Shown in pieces: positions 44,708 to 52,123 of a DNA stretch of 64,000 bases (the first letter of the stretch is position 1; each line of letters opens with the position of its first letter). The translations under genes were made by a program, and so were the position numbers. The stretch comes from Bacteroidia bacterium (GTDB lineage: Bacteria > Bacteroidota > Bacteroidia > JADZBD01). The stretch spans positions 514,549-578,548 of the forward strand of contig JADZBD010000002.1 in NCBI GenBank assembly GCA_020852255.1, read 5' to 3'. A model generated the notes under the pieces. It made no database searches. It saw only the letters and a program-made list of their open reading frames with translations, and was not told the origin of the DNA.

Positions 44708-45220
44708 TTACTGAAAGAGCGCCTTAAGCTCCGTTGCGTCCTGCGGTTTCATTTTCCCTGAAAGGATCAGGCTCAGCTGACGCCTGCGCAAAGCACCTTC
44801 GTATCGCTTCTTCTCCACTTCAGATTCCGGAATCACCTGCGGTACAGGCAGGGGTGCGCCATTCTGATCTACTGCTACGAACGTATAGATCGCCTCATTG
44901 TGTTTCTTAATTTCGCCCGTCACATTATCCTCCACAAACACATCAATATACACCTCCATCGAGGTATTAAACGCCCGCGAAACTTTGGCCTCCAATGTAA
45001 CAATACTGCCCAGTTTTATTGGTTCAGTAAAAGAAACGTGGTTAACGGATGCCGTAACCACCACTCTTTTGCATAGGCGATGCGAGGAGATAGCGGAGGC
45101 AATGTCCATCCAGTGCAGGAGTTTACCTCCGGCCAGATTACCCAGGGTGTTGGTATCGTTGGGAAGAACGATCTCCGTAAGGACCGCGCGGGTTTCAGAT
45201 GCTTTCTTTGACTTGTTCAT
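44708..45220 (-). CDS. Acyl-CoA thioesterase (hotdog fold)
   Basis: A 170-residue protein with the hotdog core NDTNTLGNLAGGKLLHWMDI. The N-x-x-G-x-x-x-G-G helix start and Asp (MDIASA) are the likely catalytic elements. ASVNHVSFTEPIKLGSI and the strands of VEAKVSR type follow. The family (YciA/BFIT-like) hydrolyses acyl-CoA to free fatty acid and CoA in the cytoplasm. It is a single-domain protein that would need to oligomerise. ATG 45220 (MNKSKK) is chosen because the frame's earlier codon at 45229 is TTG. It diverges from hemJ, about 35 nt apart, and may share a control region. Confidence 0.9.
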   Translation of the reverse strand: MNKSKKASETRAVLTEIVLPNDTNTLGNLAGGKLLHWMDIASAISSHRLCKRVVVTASVNHVSFTEPIKLGSIVTLEAKVSRAFNTSMEVYIDVFVEDNVTGEIKKHNEAIYTFVAVDQNGAPLPVPQVIPESEVEKKRYEGALRRRQLSLILSGKMKPQDATELKALFQ

Positions 45221-45234
45221 GGCTGGCAATTCAT

Positions 45235-45242
45235 TAACTTTA
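45235..45242 (+). promoter_or_regulatory. -7 box variant for hemJ
   Basis: TAACTTTA differs from TAnnTTTG only in its last base and lies 13 nt before the ATG at 45256. Confidence 0.4.
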
Positions 45243-45255
45243 CAGGTATAAAGGT

Positions 45256-45792
45256 ATGGCTTTCCATTATCTCCTTGCGTTGCACATCATATTTATTGTT
45301 ACCTGGTTTGCAGGTCTTTTCTACATTGTCCGGCTTTTTGTTTACCATGCCGAAACGGTAGATATGCCGGAACCGGAGAAAAGCATACTTCGTAAGCAGT
45401 ACCGCCTCATGGAGCGGCGCCTCTGGTACGGCATTACCTGGCCGAGCATGATTCTTTCATTACTCACGGGATCCTGGTTGGCACTTCAGAGTTTTTCGGC
45501 CTATGTTCAACAACCCTGGTTCATTCTGAAAATGTGCTTTGTAGGTGTGCTGGTGCTTTACCACCTTCAGAATCACTTTCTATTTACAGCATTCAGGGAT
45601 AAAGATGCCGCATGGAGTTCCTTCCGGCTCCGAATCTGGAACGAAGTAGCCACGTTGTTACTGTTCGCTATTGTGTTCCTTGTAGTACCTAAGAGCAATT
45701 CCGGGTGGGTGTGGATGGGAATCGGACTGGTGGCACTGGCTGCGGGCTTATACATCGGCGTTCAGCTCTACAAAAAGAACCGCGAAAAATAA
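45256..45792 (+). CDS. hemJ: Protoporphyrinogen oxidase HemJ-like membrane protein
   Basis: A 178-residue inner-membrane protein with four or five helices. The N-terminus HYLLALHIIFIVTWFAGLFYIVRLFVYH, the MERRLWYGITWPSM motif, and the FILKMCFVGVLVLYHLQNH stretch match HemJ (UPF0093). HemJ oxidises protoporphyrinogen IX to protoporphyrin IX in haem synthesis, using a conserved His and Lys; His10 and Lys92 fit these. The last helix and KKNREK tail are an ordinary end. It is not next to other haem genes here. Its neighbour across the promoter region is a thioesterase. The gene ends before a small hairpin at 45801. Confidence 0.9.
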   Translation: MAFHYLLALHIIFIVTWFAGLFYIVRLFVYHAETVDMPEPEKSILRKQYRLMERRLWYGITWPSMILSLLTGSWLALQSFSAYVQQPWFILKMCFVGVLVLYHLQNHFLFTAFRDKDAAWSSFRLRIWNEVATLLLFAIVFLVVPKSNSGWVWMGIGLVALAAGLYIGVQLYKKNREK

Positions 45793-45800
45793 ACTACAGA

Positions 45801-45816
45801 AGGAGACGGTTCTCCT
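45801..45816. terminator. Possible hairpin between hemJ and a convergent lipoprotein gene
   Basis: AGGAGA (45801-45806) pairs with TCTCCT (45811-45816) around CGGT. There is no T-run, so termination is only possible, not shown. Confidence 0.3.
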
Positions 45817-45821
45817 GCAAG

Positions 45822-46580
45822 TTAATACCGGTGCAGATTGATAGGGTCCGTATTACTGTTGCGCAGCAGGTCAATAATCTCGTCCGGTTTTAATGCCGCA
45901 GACAATCCGATGATCTTACCTTCTTTGTTAAGGACCGGTTTGAGTTTCGGACAGGTAGATTTCATGGAGTTGCGGAAAGCATCCGGTGTGGTGGCTTTCT
46001 CATCATAAGCGGTAAACCACGGGATACGTATACTCATCAGATTTTTATGATGAATATCCAGCATAAGCAGTTCCCAGCCCAGCACTGTTTTCTGAGCGAT
46101 AAAGTAATCTTCTTTGAAGGAAATTACTTTCACATTTTCTCCCAGTCTGAAAAGGGGAAGGCTCGCTCTTAGTCCTGTGGAATCCATAAATTCGAAATCC
46201 ATTCCGCCCGGAATAATCCGGATTACCCCCACTTTAATTCTTCTCTTTGCCGTGCCCTCCAGGGAATCAATCGGTCTCAGGAATTGCTCACAGGATTGCT
46301 TGTTAAAAGCAAACAATTTATTTTTTGCTGTATCCGAAGGGGAATGAAAGGAGGTATCGGCCACCACATATTTCAGGTCATCAGGATTTGGCGGGAACCA
46401 CAGCTGCATCTGGTTGAGTTCGCGTTTCATCACGTCATCAATTCCCACCCATGATCCGCAAACGGAATAGGGTATAGAATCCAGGGGCTTACCCGGAAGA
46501 CTGGAATGATAAACCGGTACCGGTTCCTTGCAGGATGCGAAGGCTGCCAATGAAAAAATCAGAATCACATACTTCATCAT
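45822..46580 (-). CDS. Lipoprotein, unknown function
   Basis: About 252 residues with a lipoprotein signal (MMKYVILIFSLAAFASC, Cys17). The mature part begins KEPVPVYHSSLPGKPLD. The first half has WVGIDDVMKRELNQMQLWFPP and two further cysteines (CGSW, SCEQF, later STCPKLKP). The second half has beta-like segments (RIKVGVIRIIPGGMDFEFMD, ENVKVISFKEDYFIAQKTV). No recognised family or active site. It lies 53 nt after the HU-SPOR gene on the same strand, so they may share a transcript. Either of two adjacent ATG codons can start it. Confidence 0.6.
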   Translation of the reverse strand: MMKYVILIFSLAAFASCKEPVPVYHSSLPGKPLDSIPYSVCGSWVGIDDVMKRELNQMQLWFPPNPDDLKYVVADTSFHSPSDTAKNKLFAFNKQSCEQFLRPIDSLEGTAKRRIKVGVIRIIPGGMDFEFMDSTGLRASLPLFRLGENVKVISFKEDYFIAQKTVLGWELLMLDIHHKNLMSIRIPWFTAYDEKATTPDAFRNSMKSTCPKLKPVLNKEGKIIGLSAALKPDEIIDLLRNSNTDPINLHRY

Positions 46581-46633
46581 GAAGGGATTTTAACAGGAAC
46601 GCATCTGGAGTTCCTCCTTTTGGATCATTGACA

Positions 46634-47710
46634 TTATTTAACCAAAAGCCAGACGTCGGGATGAGAGGCTTTGATCCGTGCCAGTTCCGCCAGTGCTTCT
46701 TCCCGGGTTTGAAAATTTCCCACTGAAACGTAGCGCAGCGATGAAAACTGCTGTTCCATGATACCGGCTCCTAATCCTTCACTGCTCAGCCTGACCACAA
46801 AATTATCTGCATTCTGGGGTACGGCGAAGGCGCCGGCAATGAGGTGGAATCTTCCAGCTCTGTTGAAACGATTCTCCTTCCCGTGGTTCTTCACCACCGT
46901 TTTATCCGGATTTGCCGGATTTTCGCTCAGACGAACCACCACCGGAACGGAACCCTCTTCCACACTCATCGTCGTAAAAGCACCGGTATCCGGGTAATTC
47001 ATTATCGTCTCTTCTTTAAAGTCACTTTCACCCGGCGGGATAAAACTTTCTGTGCGTTCCACAAAAAACCGGGGTTTCAGACTCTTAAACGGATTGAGGT
47101 CTGCCCATCCCTGCTGTTCCATTACACTGGTTTGCCATGGAATATATATCAGTGAGGCCAGCAACAGAACAGAAGCAGCCATAGCGACCACACGGGCAGG
47201 ACGAATCCTCCTTTTTGCTACTCCTTTTTCGATCACCTCCGGTGCGAGCCGGTCTTTAAACTGTTTCTCTACCTTTTTTACCAGCTCTTCACGGCGGATG
47301 GGCGGGAACCGGAAAGAATGCAAACCGAAGGATTCCGGCAGAAAGCTTTGCCCTTCAGAAGGAGCGAAGATGATTTTACCATCGCGGTCGGAAAACAAAC
47401 TTCCGATCCGGTTCATAGAAAAACGATCACCCCCATTAAGCGTCCGTTCCATTTCATCAACATAGGTTCTGACCTGGGCGAGTGCTTCTGCAAACGATAA
47501 TTTTTCTGCTGTAGCAATATGATTGGCAAGAAGTCCGTCGTTGTTTCGCAGATGCCGGTTGAAGGTAAGGATCCGGCAAGGGGGCGTGAACTGATGCGTT
47601 GAAGGATTGATCCGGGCCGGTGAGAAATTACTCACAAATCCTCCGAACCCGGGAATGATCACGCATTCGTGGCGGTAAAGCAATTCTTCCAGATAGCGCT
47701 CCATTCGCAT
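46634..47710 (-). CDS. HU-like (CCDC81-type) and SPOR-domain membrane protein
   Basis: About 358 residues. The N-terminal about 140 residues form an HU-like CCDC81-type domain (VIIPGFGGFVSNFSPARINP, SFAEALAQVRTYVDEM, MNRIGSLFSDRDGKI). One transmembrane helix (VVAMAASVLLLASLIYIP) follows, then a low-complexity periplasmic linker, and last a SPOR domain (RFHLIAGAFAVPQNADNFV, RYVSVGNFQTREEALAEL) of the kind that binds denuded septal peptidoglycan. The N-terminal part is thus in the cytoplasm and the SPOR part in the periplasm. This suggests a link between a nucleic-acid or protein partner inside and the division site outside. Starts ATG 47710 and 47704 are both possible; the TTG at 47716 is rejected. 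Confidence 0.82.
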   Translation of the reverse strand: MRMERYLEELLYRHECVIIPGFGGFVSNFSPARINPSTHQFTPPCRILTFNRHLRNNDGLLANHIATAEKLSFAEALAQVRTYVDEMERTLNGGDRFSMNRIGSLFSDRDGKIIFAPSEGQSFLPESFGLHSFRFPPIRREELVKKVEKQFKDRLAPEVIEKGVAKRRIRPARVVAMAASVLLLASLIYIPWQTSVMEQQGWADLNPFKSLKPRFFVERTESFIPPGESDFKEETIMNYPDTGAFTTMSVEEGSVPVVVRLSENPANPDKTVVKNHGKENRFNRAGRFHLIAGAFAVPQNADNFVVRLSSEGLGAGIMEQQFSSLRYVSVGNFQTREEALAELARIKASHPDVWLLVK

Positions 47711-47713
47711 GCT

Positions 47714-47721
47714 CAAATTTA
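47714..47721 (-). promoter_or_regulatory. -7 box for the HU-SPOR gene
   Basis: TAAATTTG on the minus strand is an exact TAnnTTTG match and ends 3 nt before ATG 47710 (9 nt before ATG 47704). Confidence 0.5.
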
Positions 47722-47762
47722 CATTAAAAAAGGTTTGAAAAGGGTGCAGACCGCCGAAATCA

Positions 47763-47796
47763 GAATCCCCTGAAAGCCCCTGTTTTCAAGGGATTC
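47763..47796 (-). terminator. Hairpin overlapping the kdsB stop codon
   Basis: GAATCCC (47763-47769) with GGGATTC (47790-47796), and TGAAA (47771-47775) with TTTCA (47784-47788), form a 12-bp stem with one C/A mismatch and an 8-nt loop. It overlaps the kdsB stop codon at 47795-47797 and ends the prenyl synthase-MORN-kdsB operon. No T-run follows on the minus strand, so it could also protect the mRNA end. Confidence 0.5.
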
Positions 47797-48520
47797 AGAG
47801 AATACCAGAGATCTTCCGAAGATCCGCAGGTGTATCTATGGAAAAGGAACTGTGTCGTGTAATTCCCACCCGTATTCTGTATCCGTTTTCCATCCATCTC
47901 AGTTGCTCCAGCGATTCCAGTCTTTCAAGCTTTCCCGGGGCAAGCGAGGCCAGTTTCAGAAGTACGGAAGAACGATACCCATAGATCCCAACATGACGGA
48001 AATACCCGGTTCTCTCACTGCCTTCAGCGCGCACAAAGGGAATAGGCGCCCTGCTGAAATACAAGGCATAACCTTCTTTGTCCATGACCACTTTAATAGC
48101 GGACGCATTGTGAATATCTCCTCTCTCCTTCAGCGGTATTGCGAGGGTGGCGATGGCGGTATTTCTTTTCTCCAGGATTCCGGCAAGCAGATCGATCTGC
48201 CCGGGTTGAATAAAAGGCTCGTCGCCCTGGATATTTATTACACCCGCCGGACGCGTCCCCTTCCATTTCCGGATTACTTCCGCCAGGCGGTCTGTTCCGG
48301 TGAGATGCTTCGAAGAAGTCATCACAGCCTTCCCAAATTCAAGAACATGCTCATAAATCCTCCGGTCGTCAGTTGCCACGATCACATCGGAAAGCGCTTT
48401 TGCTTTAACCGCCTGTTCGTATACCCGCCGGATCATCGTTTTCCCTTTGATCTCTATCAGAGGTTTCCCCGGAAAGCGTGAGGAGGCGTAACGCGCCGGT
48501 ATGATACCCGCGATCTTCAT
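47795..48520 (-). CDS. kdsB: 3-deoxy-manno-octulosonate cytidylyltransferase
   Basis: A 241-residue cytoplasmic enzyme that activates Kdo as CMP-Kdo for addition to lipid A. The N-terminus IAGIIPARYASSRFPGKPLI is the CTP-binding signature; IQGDEPFIQPGQIDLLAGIL and YFRHVGIYGYRSSVLLKL are further family motifs. The protein is of normal length for the family. Its ATG overlaps the stop of the upstream MORN lipoprotein gene by ATGA, so the genes are translationally coupled. Lipid A core synthesis is consistent with the GT9 enzyme nearby at 43715. Confidence 0.95.
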   Translation of the reverse strand: MKIAGIIPARYASSRFPGKPLIEIKGKTMIRRVYEQAVKAKALSDVIVATDDRRIYEHVLEFGKAVMTSSKHLTGTDRLAEVIRKWKGTRPAGVINIQGDEPFIQPGQIDLLAGILEKRNTAIATLAIPLKERGDIHNASAIKVVMDKEGYALYFSRAPIPFVRAEGSERTGYFRHVGIYGYRSSVLLKLASLAPGKLERLESLEQLRWMENGYRIRVGITRHSSFSIDTPADLRKISGIL

Positions 48521-48999
48521 GGTTTCGCGTTATAGTCCATTTCCTCTACTTTATTTCCCTGCTCATCAAAAAACTGCCAATGGCCGCTGCGCTGATCATT
48601 GCGGTAAAAACCCTTATACCTCACTTTTCCATTTTCGTAATATGTCACCGTAGCTCCATTGAGTTTTCCCTTCAGGTACACATTCTGACTCCATGGAGAT
48701 CCGTCCGGATAAAAGCTCATCCAGGTTCCTTCCCTCAATCCGCCTACAACGTATCCCTTTACACGGATTACTCCATCAGGATACTTTTCGAGATAATCAA
48801 TTCCGTTCAAACGGGGATCATTTGCATCCACACGTTTAGGGCTTTGCACGGGCACTTCCGTAACCGAGATACCTGCTGTGTCTGCCGTGCCCGGCGCATC
48901 CTTATCCCCTTCCTCCGGACCACATCCGGGTAGTGAGGCGATCAGCAGTGCGCCGACACTACTTAAAAGTAATCTCTTTAACCAGTGTTCCATCTTCAT
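48517..48999 (-). CDS. MORN/YwqK-repeat lipoprotein
   Basis: A 160-residue protein with lipoprotein signal (MKMEHWLKRLLLSSVGALLIASLPGC, Cys26) and a low-complexity linker (PEEGDKDAPGTADTAG). The C-terminal half has three or four MORN/YwqK repeats (YPDGVIRVKGYVVGGLREG, YPDGSPWSQNVYLKGKLNG, YENGKVRYKGFYRNDQRSG). It overlaps the upstream MORN gene by 41 nt in another frame and kdsB by ATGA. Together with the next gene upstream it makes a pair: one exported and one lipid-anchored repeat protein. Function unknown; MORN sheets usually mediate lipid or protein contacts. Confidence 0.78.
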   Translation of the reverse strand: MKMEHWLKRLLLSSVGALLIASLPGCGPEEGDKDAPGTADTAGISVTEVPVQSPKRVDANDPRLNGIDYLEKYPDGVIRVKGYVVGGLREGTWMSFYPDGSPWSQNVYLKGKLNGATVTYYENGKVRYKGFYRNDQRSGHWQFFDEQGNKVEEMDYNAKP

Positions 49000-49822
49000 A
49001 AAATTCTATTCTGTTAAGCATTCCGTACGCATCCCAGATCATCCATTTTCCACTCTTTCTGTCCTTCCTGTACCGCCCCCTTGAATTGATCTTTCCGGCA
49101 CTTCCGTAATCGGTCCACTGTCCGTGCCAACAACCCCTTTTAAACGAAGCGGACACAGAGAGATTTCCCTTTTCATCGTAAAAATACCATTTTCCTTCCG
49201 TCTTACCTTTATAGTATTTTCCTTCCGACTTCACTGTTCCGCCGGGGTACCACATGGTACACCTTCCGTGCGGCACCCCGCCTTTATATTCCGTACGCGA
49301 AGCACAGATTCCGTTTGGATACCACTCCTCCTGCCATCCGGTTTTTACACCTAGCTTATACTGTTCCATCTTCAGGGGCTTCCCTTCCGCATCAAATGTT
49401 TTCCAGAGTCCATGCAACAATCCCTTGTGGTAGCTCCCCTGCTGACGTACAGTACCATCCGGATGGTAGGATATCCATGATCCATCCATCACCCCCTGCC
49501 TGTAATAGGCTGTAGAGATCAATTTTCCGTTGCCGGTATAAAAATCCCATACTCCGTGAAATTCTCCTTTTAAAAAAAAACCCTTTTTTATCAGTAGTCC
49601 TCCTTCATTAAAATACATCCAGAGGCTGTCGGGTTTACCTTCATTGTAATAACCAGTGGATGCCAGGGTGCCATTCTCATGAAAAAATCTCCAGGATCCG
49701 TAACGGAGACCATTGCGTGTAGACCCGCACCTCATGGGCGTTCCATCGGGAAAAAAACTGCAGTTGACCTGCGCCGGGAGGAAAGAAGGAATCAAAAAAA
49801 GCAGGAATATACCCCGAATCAT
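48959..49822 (-). CDS. Exported MORN/YwqK-repeat protein
   Basis: A 287-residue protein with signal peptide MIRGIFLLFLIPSFLPAQ, followed by NCSFFPDGTPMRCGSTRNG. About ten tandem repeats of 22-24 residues follow, each with the core YxNGxxxxxGxYxxGxxxGxW (for example NEGKPDSLWMYFNEGGLLIK and KGEFHGVWDFYTGNGKLIS). The repeats run to the C-terminus, so it should form one long beta sheet. It is exported to the periplasm or beyond and has no lipobox at the predicted cut site. Its start overlaps the upstream prenyl synthase stop by ATGA. The popular label 'YwqK antitoxin' is not supported by any toxin here. Confidence 0.78.
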   Translation of the reverse strand: MIRGIFLLFLIPSFLPAQVNCSFFPDGTPMRCGSTRNGLRYGSWRFFHENGTLASTGYYNEGKPDSLWMYFNEGGLLIKKGFFLKGEFHGVWDFYTGNGKLISTAYYRQGVMDGSWISYHPDGTVRQQGSYHKGLLHGLWKTFDAEGKPLKMEQYKLGVKTGWQEEWYPNGICASRTEYKGGVPHGRCTMWYPGGTVKSEGKYYKGKTEGKWYFYDEKGNLSVSASFKRGCWHGQWTDYGSAGKINSRGRYRKDRKSGKWMIWDAYGMLNRIEFYEDGTLVKEITFK

Positions 49823-50796
49823 TTCTTTCGCTCAATCGAATAATTGACAAGTAATTCAAGGGAGTCTCGGGCATCTGAGGCCGGAAGTTCGTGCAGGATA
49901 GTCAGCGCCTTTGCTCTGTATTCCATCATGCGCTCGGTGGCATATTCAATACCTCCGCTTCCCTTCACCAACCGAACGACCTCGTCCACCTTGTGGCTGT
50001 CGTGTCCGTAATTTCTGACAATATTGATGATTTTCCTTTGGGTGCTTTTATCCGCTTTAGAGAGGGTATAGATCAGGGGAAGGGTCAGTTTCTTTTCCTT
50101 GATGTCGATTCCTGTTGGTTTTCCGATCCCTTCATCATGTCCGTAATCAAACAGGTCATCCTTGATCTGAAAAGCCATTCCGGTATTTTCTCCGAAACTT
50201 CTCATTTTCTCTACTACTTCATCACCCGCACCTGACGACGATGCACCTGCGGCGCAGCAGGCGGCAATCAGGGAAGCTGTTTTCTGACGAATGATGTCAT
50301 AATAGACCGGTTCTTCAATATCAAGTTTCCGGGCTTTCTCAATTTGCAGCAATTCGCCTTCACTCATTTCACGCACGGCTGTTGACACAATCTGCAGCAG
50401 ACGGAATTCATTGTGCTCTACAGAAAGAAGCAGACCCCGTGACAGGAGGTAATCGCCGACCAGCACTGCAATTTTGTTTTTCCACAGTGCATTCAGGGAA
50501 AAGAATCCGCGGCGTTCATTGGAGTCGTCCACTACATCATCGTGCACGAGCGTTGCCGTATGAAGCAGTTCGATGAGGGCTGCCGCCCTGTAGGATGATT
50601 CGGTCATGCCTCCCGCTGTTTTTGCAGCAAGAAAGACAAAAAGAGGTCGCATCTGCTTTCCCTTTCTCTTAACAATGTAACCGGTGATTTTCTCCAGCAG
50701 GGGCACAGAAGACTTCATGGAAACATGGAATTTCTTCTCGAACTCCTTCATTTCCGAAAGCACTGGTGCTTTGATTCTATCAACAATTCCGCTCAT
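49819..50796 (-). CDS. Polyprenyl diphosphate synthase
   Basis: A 325-residue trans-prenyltransferase with the first Asp-rich motif LVHDDVVDDSNERRG and the second FQIKDDLFDYGHDEGIGKPT. The upstream KRKGKQMRPLFVFLAAKTAG has the substrate-binding Gly-Lys-Arg type motif. This is closer in pattern to octaprenyl/solanesyl-type IspB enzymes for menaquinone side chains than the paralog at 11817-12788, whose motif is DDIMD. ATG 50796 is chosen over the TTG at 50811, since the latter overlaps TACATTTG. It is the first gene of the operon with two MORN genes and kdsB and diverges from the exported YidD-like gene. Confidence 0.92.
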   Translation of the reverse strand: MSGIVDRIKAPVLSEMKEFEKKFHVSMKSSVPLLEKITGYIVKRKGKQMRPLFVFLAAKTAGGMTESSYRAAALIELLHTATLVHDDVVDDSNERRGFFSLNALWKNKIAVLVGDYLLSRGLLLSVEHNEFRLLQIVSTAVREMSEGELLQIEKARKLDIEEPVYYDIIRQKTASLIAACCAAGASSSGAGDEVVEKMRSFGENTGMAFQIKDDLFDYGHDEGIGKPTGIDIKEKKLTLPLIYTLSKADKSTQRKIINIVRNYGHDSHKVDEVVRLVKGSGGIEYATERMMEYRAKALTILHELPASDARDSLELLVNYSIERKK

Positions 50797-50808
50797 GAAT
50801 TTCGGTAT

Positions 50809-50816
50809 CAAATGTA
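50809..50816 (-). promoter_or_regulatory. -7 box for the prenyl synthase-kdsB operon
   Basis: TACATTTG on the minus strand is an exact TAnnTTTG match, 12 nt before ATG 50796. It faces the plus-strand box at 50838-50845 across 21 bp. Confidence 0.55.
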
Positions 50817-50837
50817 CTAAATATGAAGGAGCTTCAG

Positions 50838-50845
50838 TACATTTG
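50838..50845 (+). promoter_or_regulatory. -7 box for the exported YidD-like locus
   Basis: TACATTTG is an exact TAnnTTTG match and ends 4 nt before ATG 50850. It lies inside the longer reading frame starting at 50823, supporting the later start. Confidence 0.6.
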
Positions 50846-50849
50846 TAGC

Positions 50850-51299
50850 ATGTGCCGTTTGCTCATTTTCAGCTTATTGCTGGCAACATTTACCTTTGCC
50901 CAGAAAGCTCCGCTCCCGGATCTCAAACTATTGAAACAAGGATTTGGCAGTGAAAAAAAACCACCCTCGCCACCTTCACCCAACAGTCGTAAAGTTTTAA
51001 ACTCCAGGAAAGGAACCCCCGCAGCGGCATACAACCCGTTCATGCTCCTCCTCAAAGGAAGTATGCTTGCATATCAGCATGTGATCTCTCCTCAATTATC
51101 TGCAGGCTGCCTCTATCAGATGACCTGTTCAAATTATGCGAAGCACGCCATTGGGCAATTCGGGGCCATTCGCGGTGTGCTGCTGACAGCAGACCGTCTG
51201 ACACGCTGCAACCGTGGTACTGTTCGCCAGCTTCCTCCCTTCCGCTTTGCACCGAACGGCAAAGCCATTGACGAACCACGCATTCATTTTGATCAATGA
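50850..51299 (+). CDS. Exported YidD-like protein
   Basis: A 149-residue protein with a signal peptide (MCRLLIFSLLLATFTFAQ), a proline-rich linker at about 19-60 (KKPPSPPSPNSRK) and a YidD domain at about 64-125. The domain has AYQHVISPQLSAGCLYQMTC and the C-terminal RLTRC, so all three family cysteines (Cys87, Cys93 and one near 119) are present. Ordinary YidD is a short cytoplasmic-side protein near the oxidase YidC with no signal peptide. Here the domain is sent out of the cytoplasm, which is unusual. The ATG at 50823 (27 nt earlier) would hide the signal peptide and overlap the -7 box. Its stop overlaps the next start by ATGA. Confidence 0.82.
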   Translation: MCRLLIFSLLLATFTFAQKAPLPDLKLLKQGFGSEKKPPSPPSPNSRKVLNSRKGTPAAAYNPFMLLLKGSMLAYQHVISPQLSAGCLYQMTCSNYAKHAIGQFGAIRGVLLTADRLTRCNRGTVRQLPPFRFAPNGKAIDEPRIHFDQ

Positions 51300-52123
51300 G
51301 AAGGATTCTCCCTTCCCTGCTTTTGTGTTGCCTGTTTTATCAGGCCGGGGCGCAGCAGAAAGAACTGGAATTCGCGCGGCACCTCTACAAAAAAGGATAT
51401 TACAGGGAAGCTGTTCTTGAACTGCAGCTTCTTGCGTCTTCGGATCGCTTTAAGGACTATGATTCACTTTCATTTTATACCGGATTGTGTTACGCCGGAA
51501 TGGGAAAAACGGATACAGCTATTCAATTATTATCCGGTCTGGTATCCCTTTCCTCTTTTCATACCTGCGGGCTTCAGTATTCTTCGCTTTATTTGCTGGA
51601 AACAGGTCGCACTGACAGCGCATTGCAGTTGCTGACATCGGATTTTTCCGGTGACAAACGATCAAAGATCGTATTGGACTTTCAGCGGGATGCGCTGGAA
51701 CTCCTGATACATAAGGACACCGTTTTTTCGGTGGGTCCGCCGGAGTACCGAAAGAAGCTGGCAGGATATGTATCAACCATGAACCGCTATTCCAGGCGTA
51801 AACCCGTGTTAGGCGGGTTGCTCTCAGCGTTGGTACCCGGGCTGGGCAAGGTATACGCCGGATCACCGCGGCAAATGTTCAGTTCGTTTATACCACTGGC
51901 AATAATGGGTGTACAATGCTGGGAAGGATACCGGCATCAGGGATTACAAAGTCCCCGGTTCTGGATATTTGGAGCCGCATTCACTGTTTTCTATATCGGG
52001 AATATTTACGGCAGCGCGTTAGCCGTACGGATTGCTAAACAAACACAATATGACATCACCAGGGAACAGATCATGGTGGACCTTCGGGTTTCTCTGCATG
52101 ATCTTTACGGCGGGCTTTGGTAA
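51296..52123 (+). CDS. Exported TPR/PGLG-motif protein, first of two paralogs
   Basis: A 275-residue protein with a signal peptide (MRRILPSLLLCCLFYQAGAQ). TPR-like helices at about 22-120 (FARHLYKKGYYREAVLELQL, YTGLCYAGMGKTDTAIQLL) precede a C-terminal hydrophobic region beginning with the motif PGLGKVYAG (181-189), with helices of the SFIPLAIMG type and FGAAFTVFYIGNIYGS. The overall plan resembles Bacteroidota proteins of the DUF5683/TM2 type, but the family was not firmly recognised. It is coupled by ATGA to the YidD-like gene upstream and overlaps the next gene by about 74 nt. It probably sits in the inner membrane with the TPR part in the periplasm. Confidence 0.68.
   Translation: MRRILPSLLLCCLFYQAGAQQKELEFARHLYKKGYYREAVLELQLLASSDRFKDYDSLSFYTGLCYAGMGKTDTAIQLLSGLVSLSSFHTCGLQYSSLYLLETGRTDSALQLLTSDFSGDKRSKIVLDFQRDALELLIHKDTVFSVGPPEYRKKLAGYVSTMNRYSRRKPVLGGLLSALVPGLGKVYAGSPRQMFSSFIPLAIMGVQCWEGYRHQGLQSPRFWIFGAAFTVFYIGNIYGSALAVRIAKQTQYDITREQIMVDLRVSLHDLYGGLW

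Noticed and set aside
47852..48481. Plus-strand 209-codon reading frame opposite kdsB
   Set aside because: Antisense to a complete, confident enzyme gene; no supporting feature.
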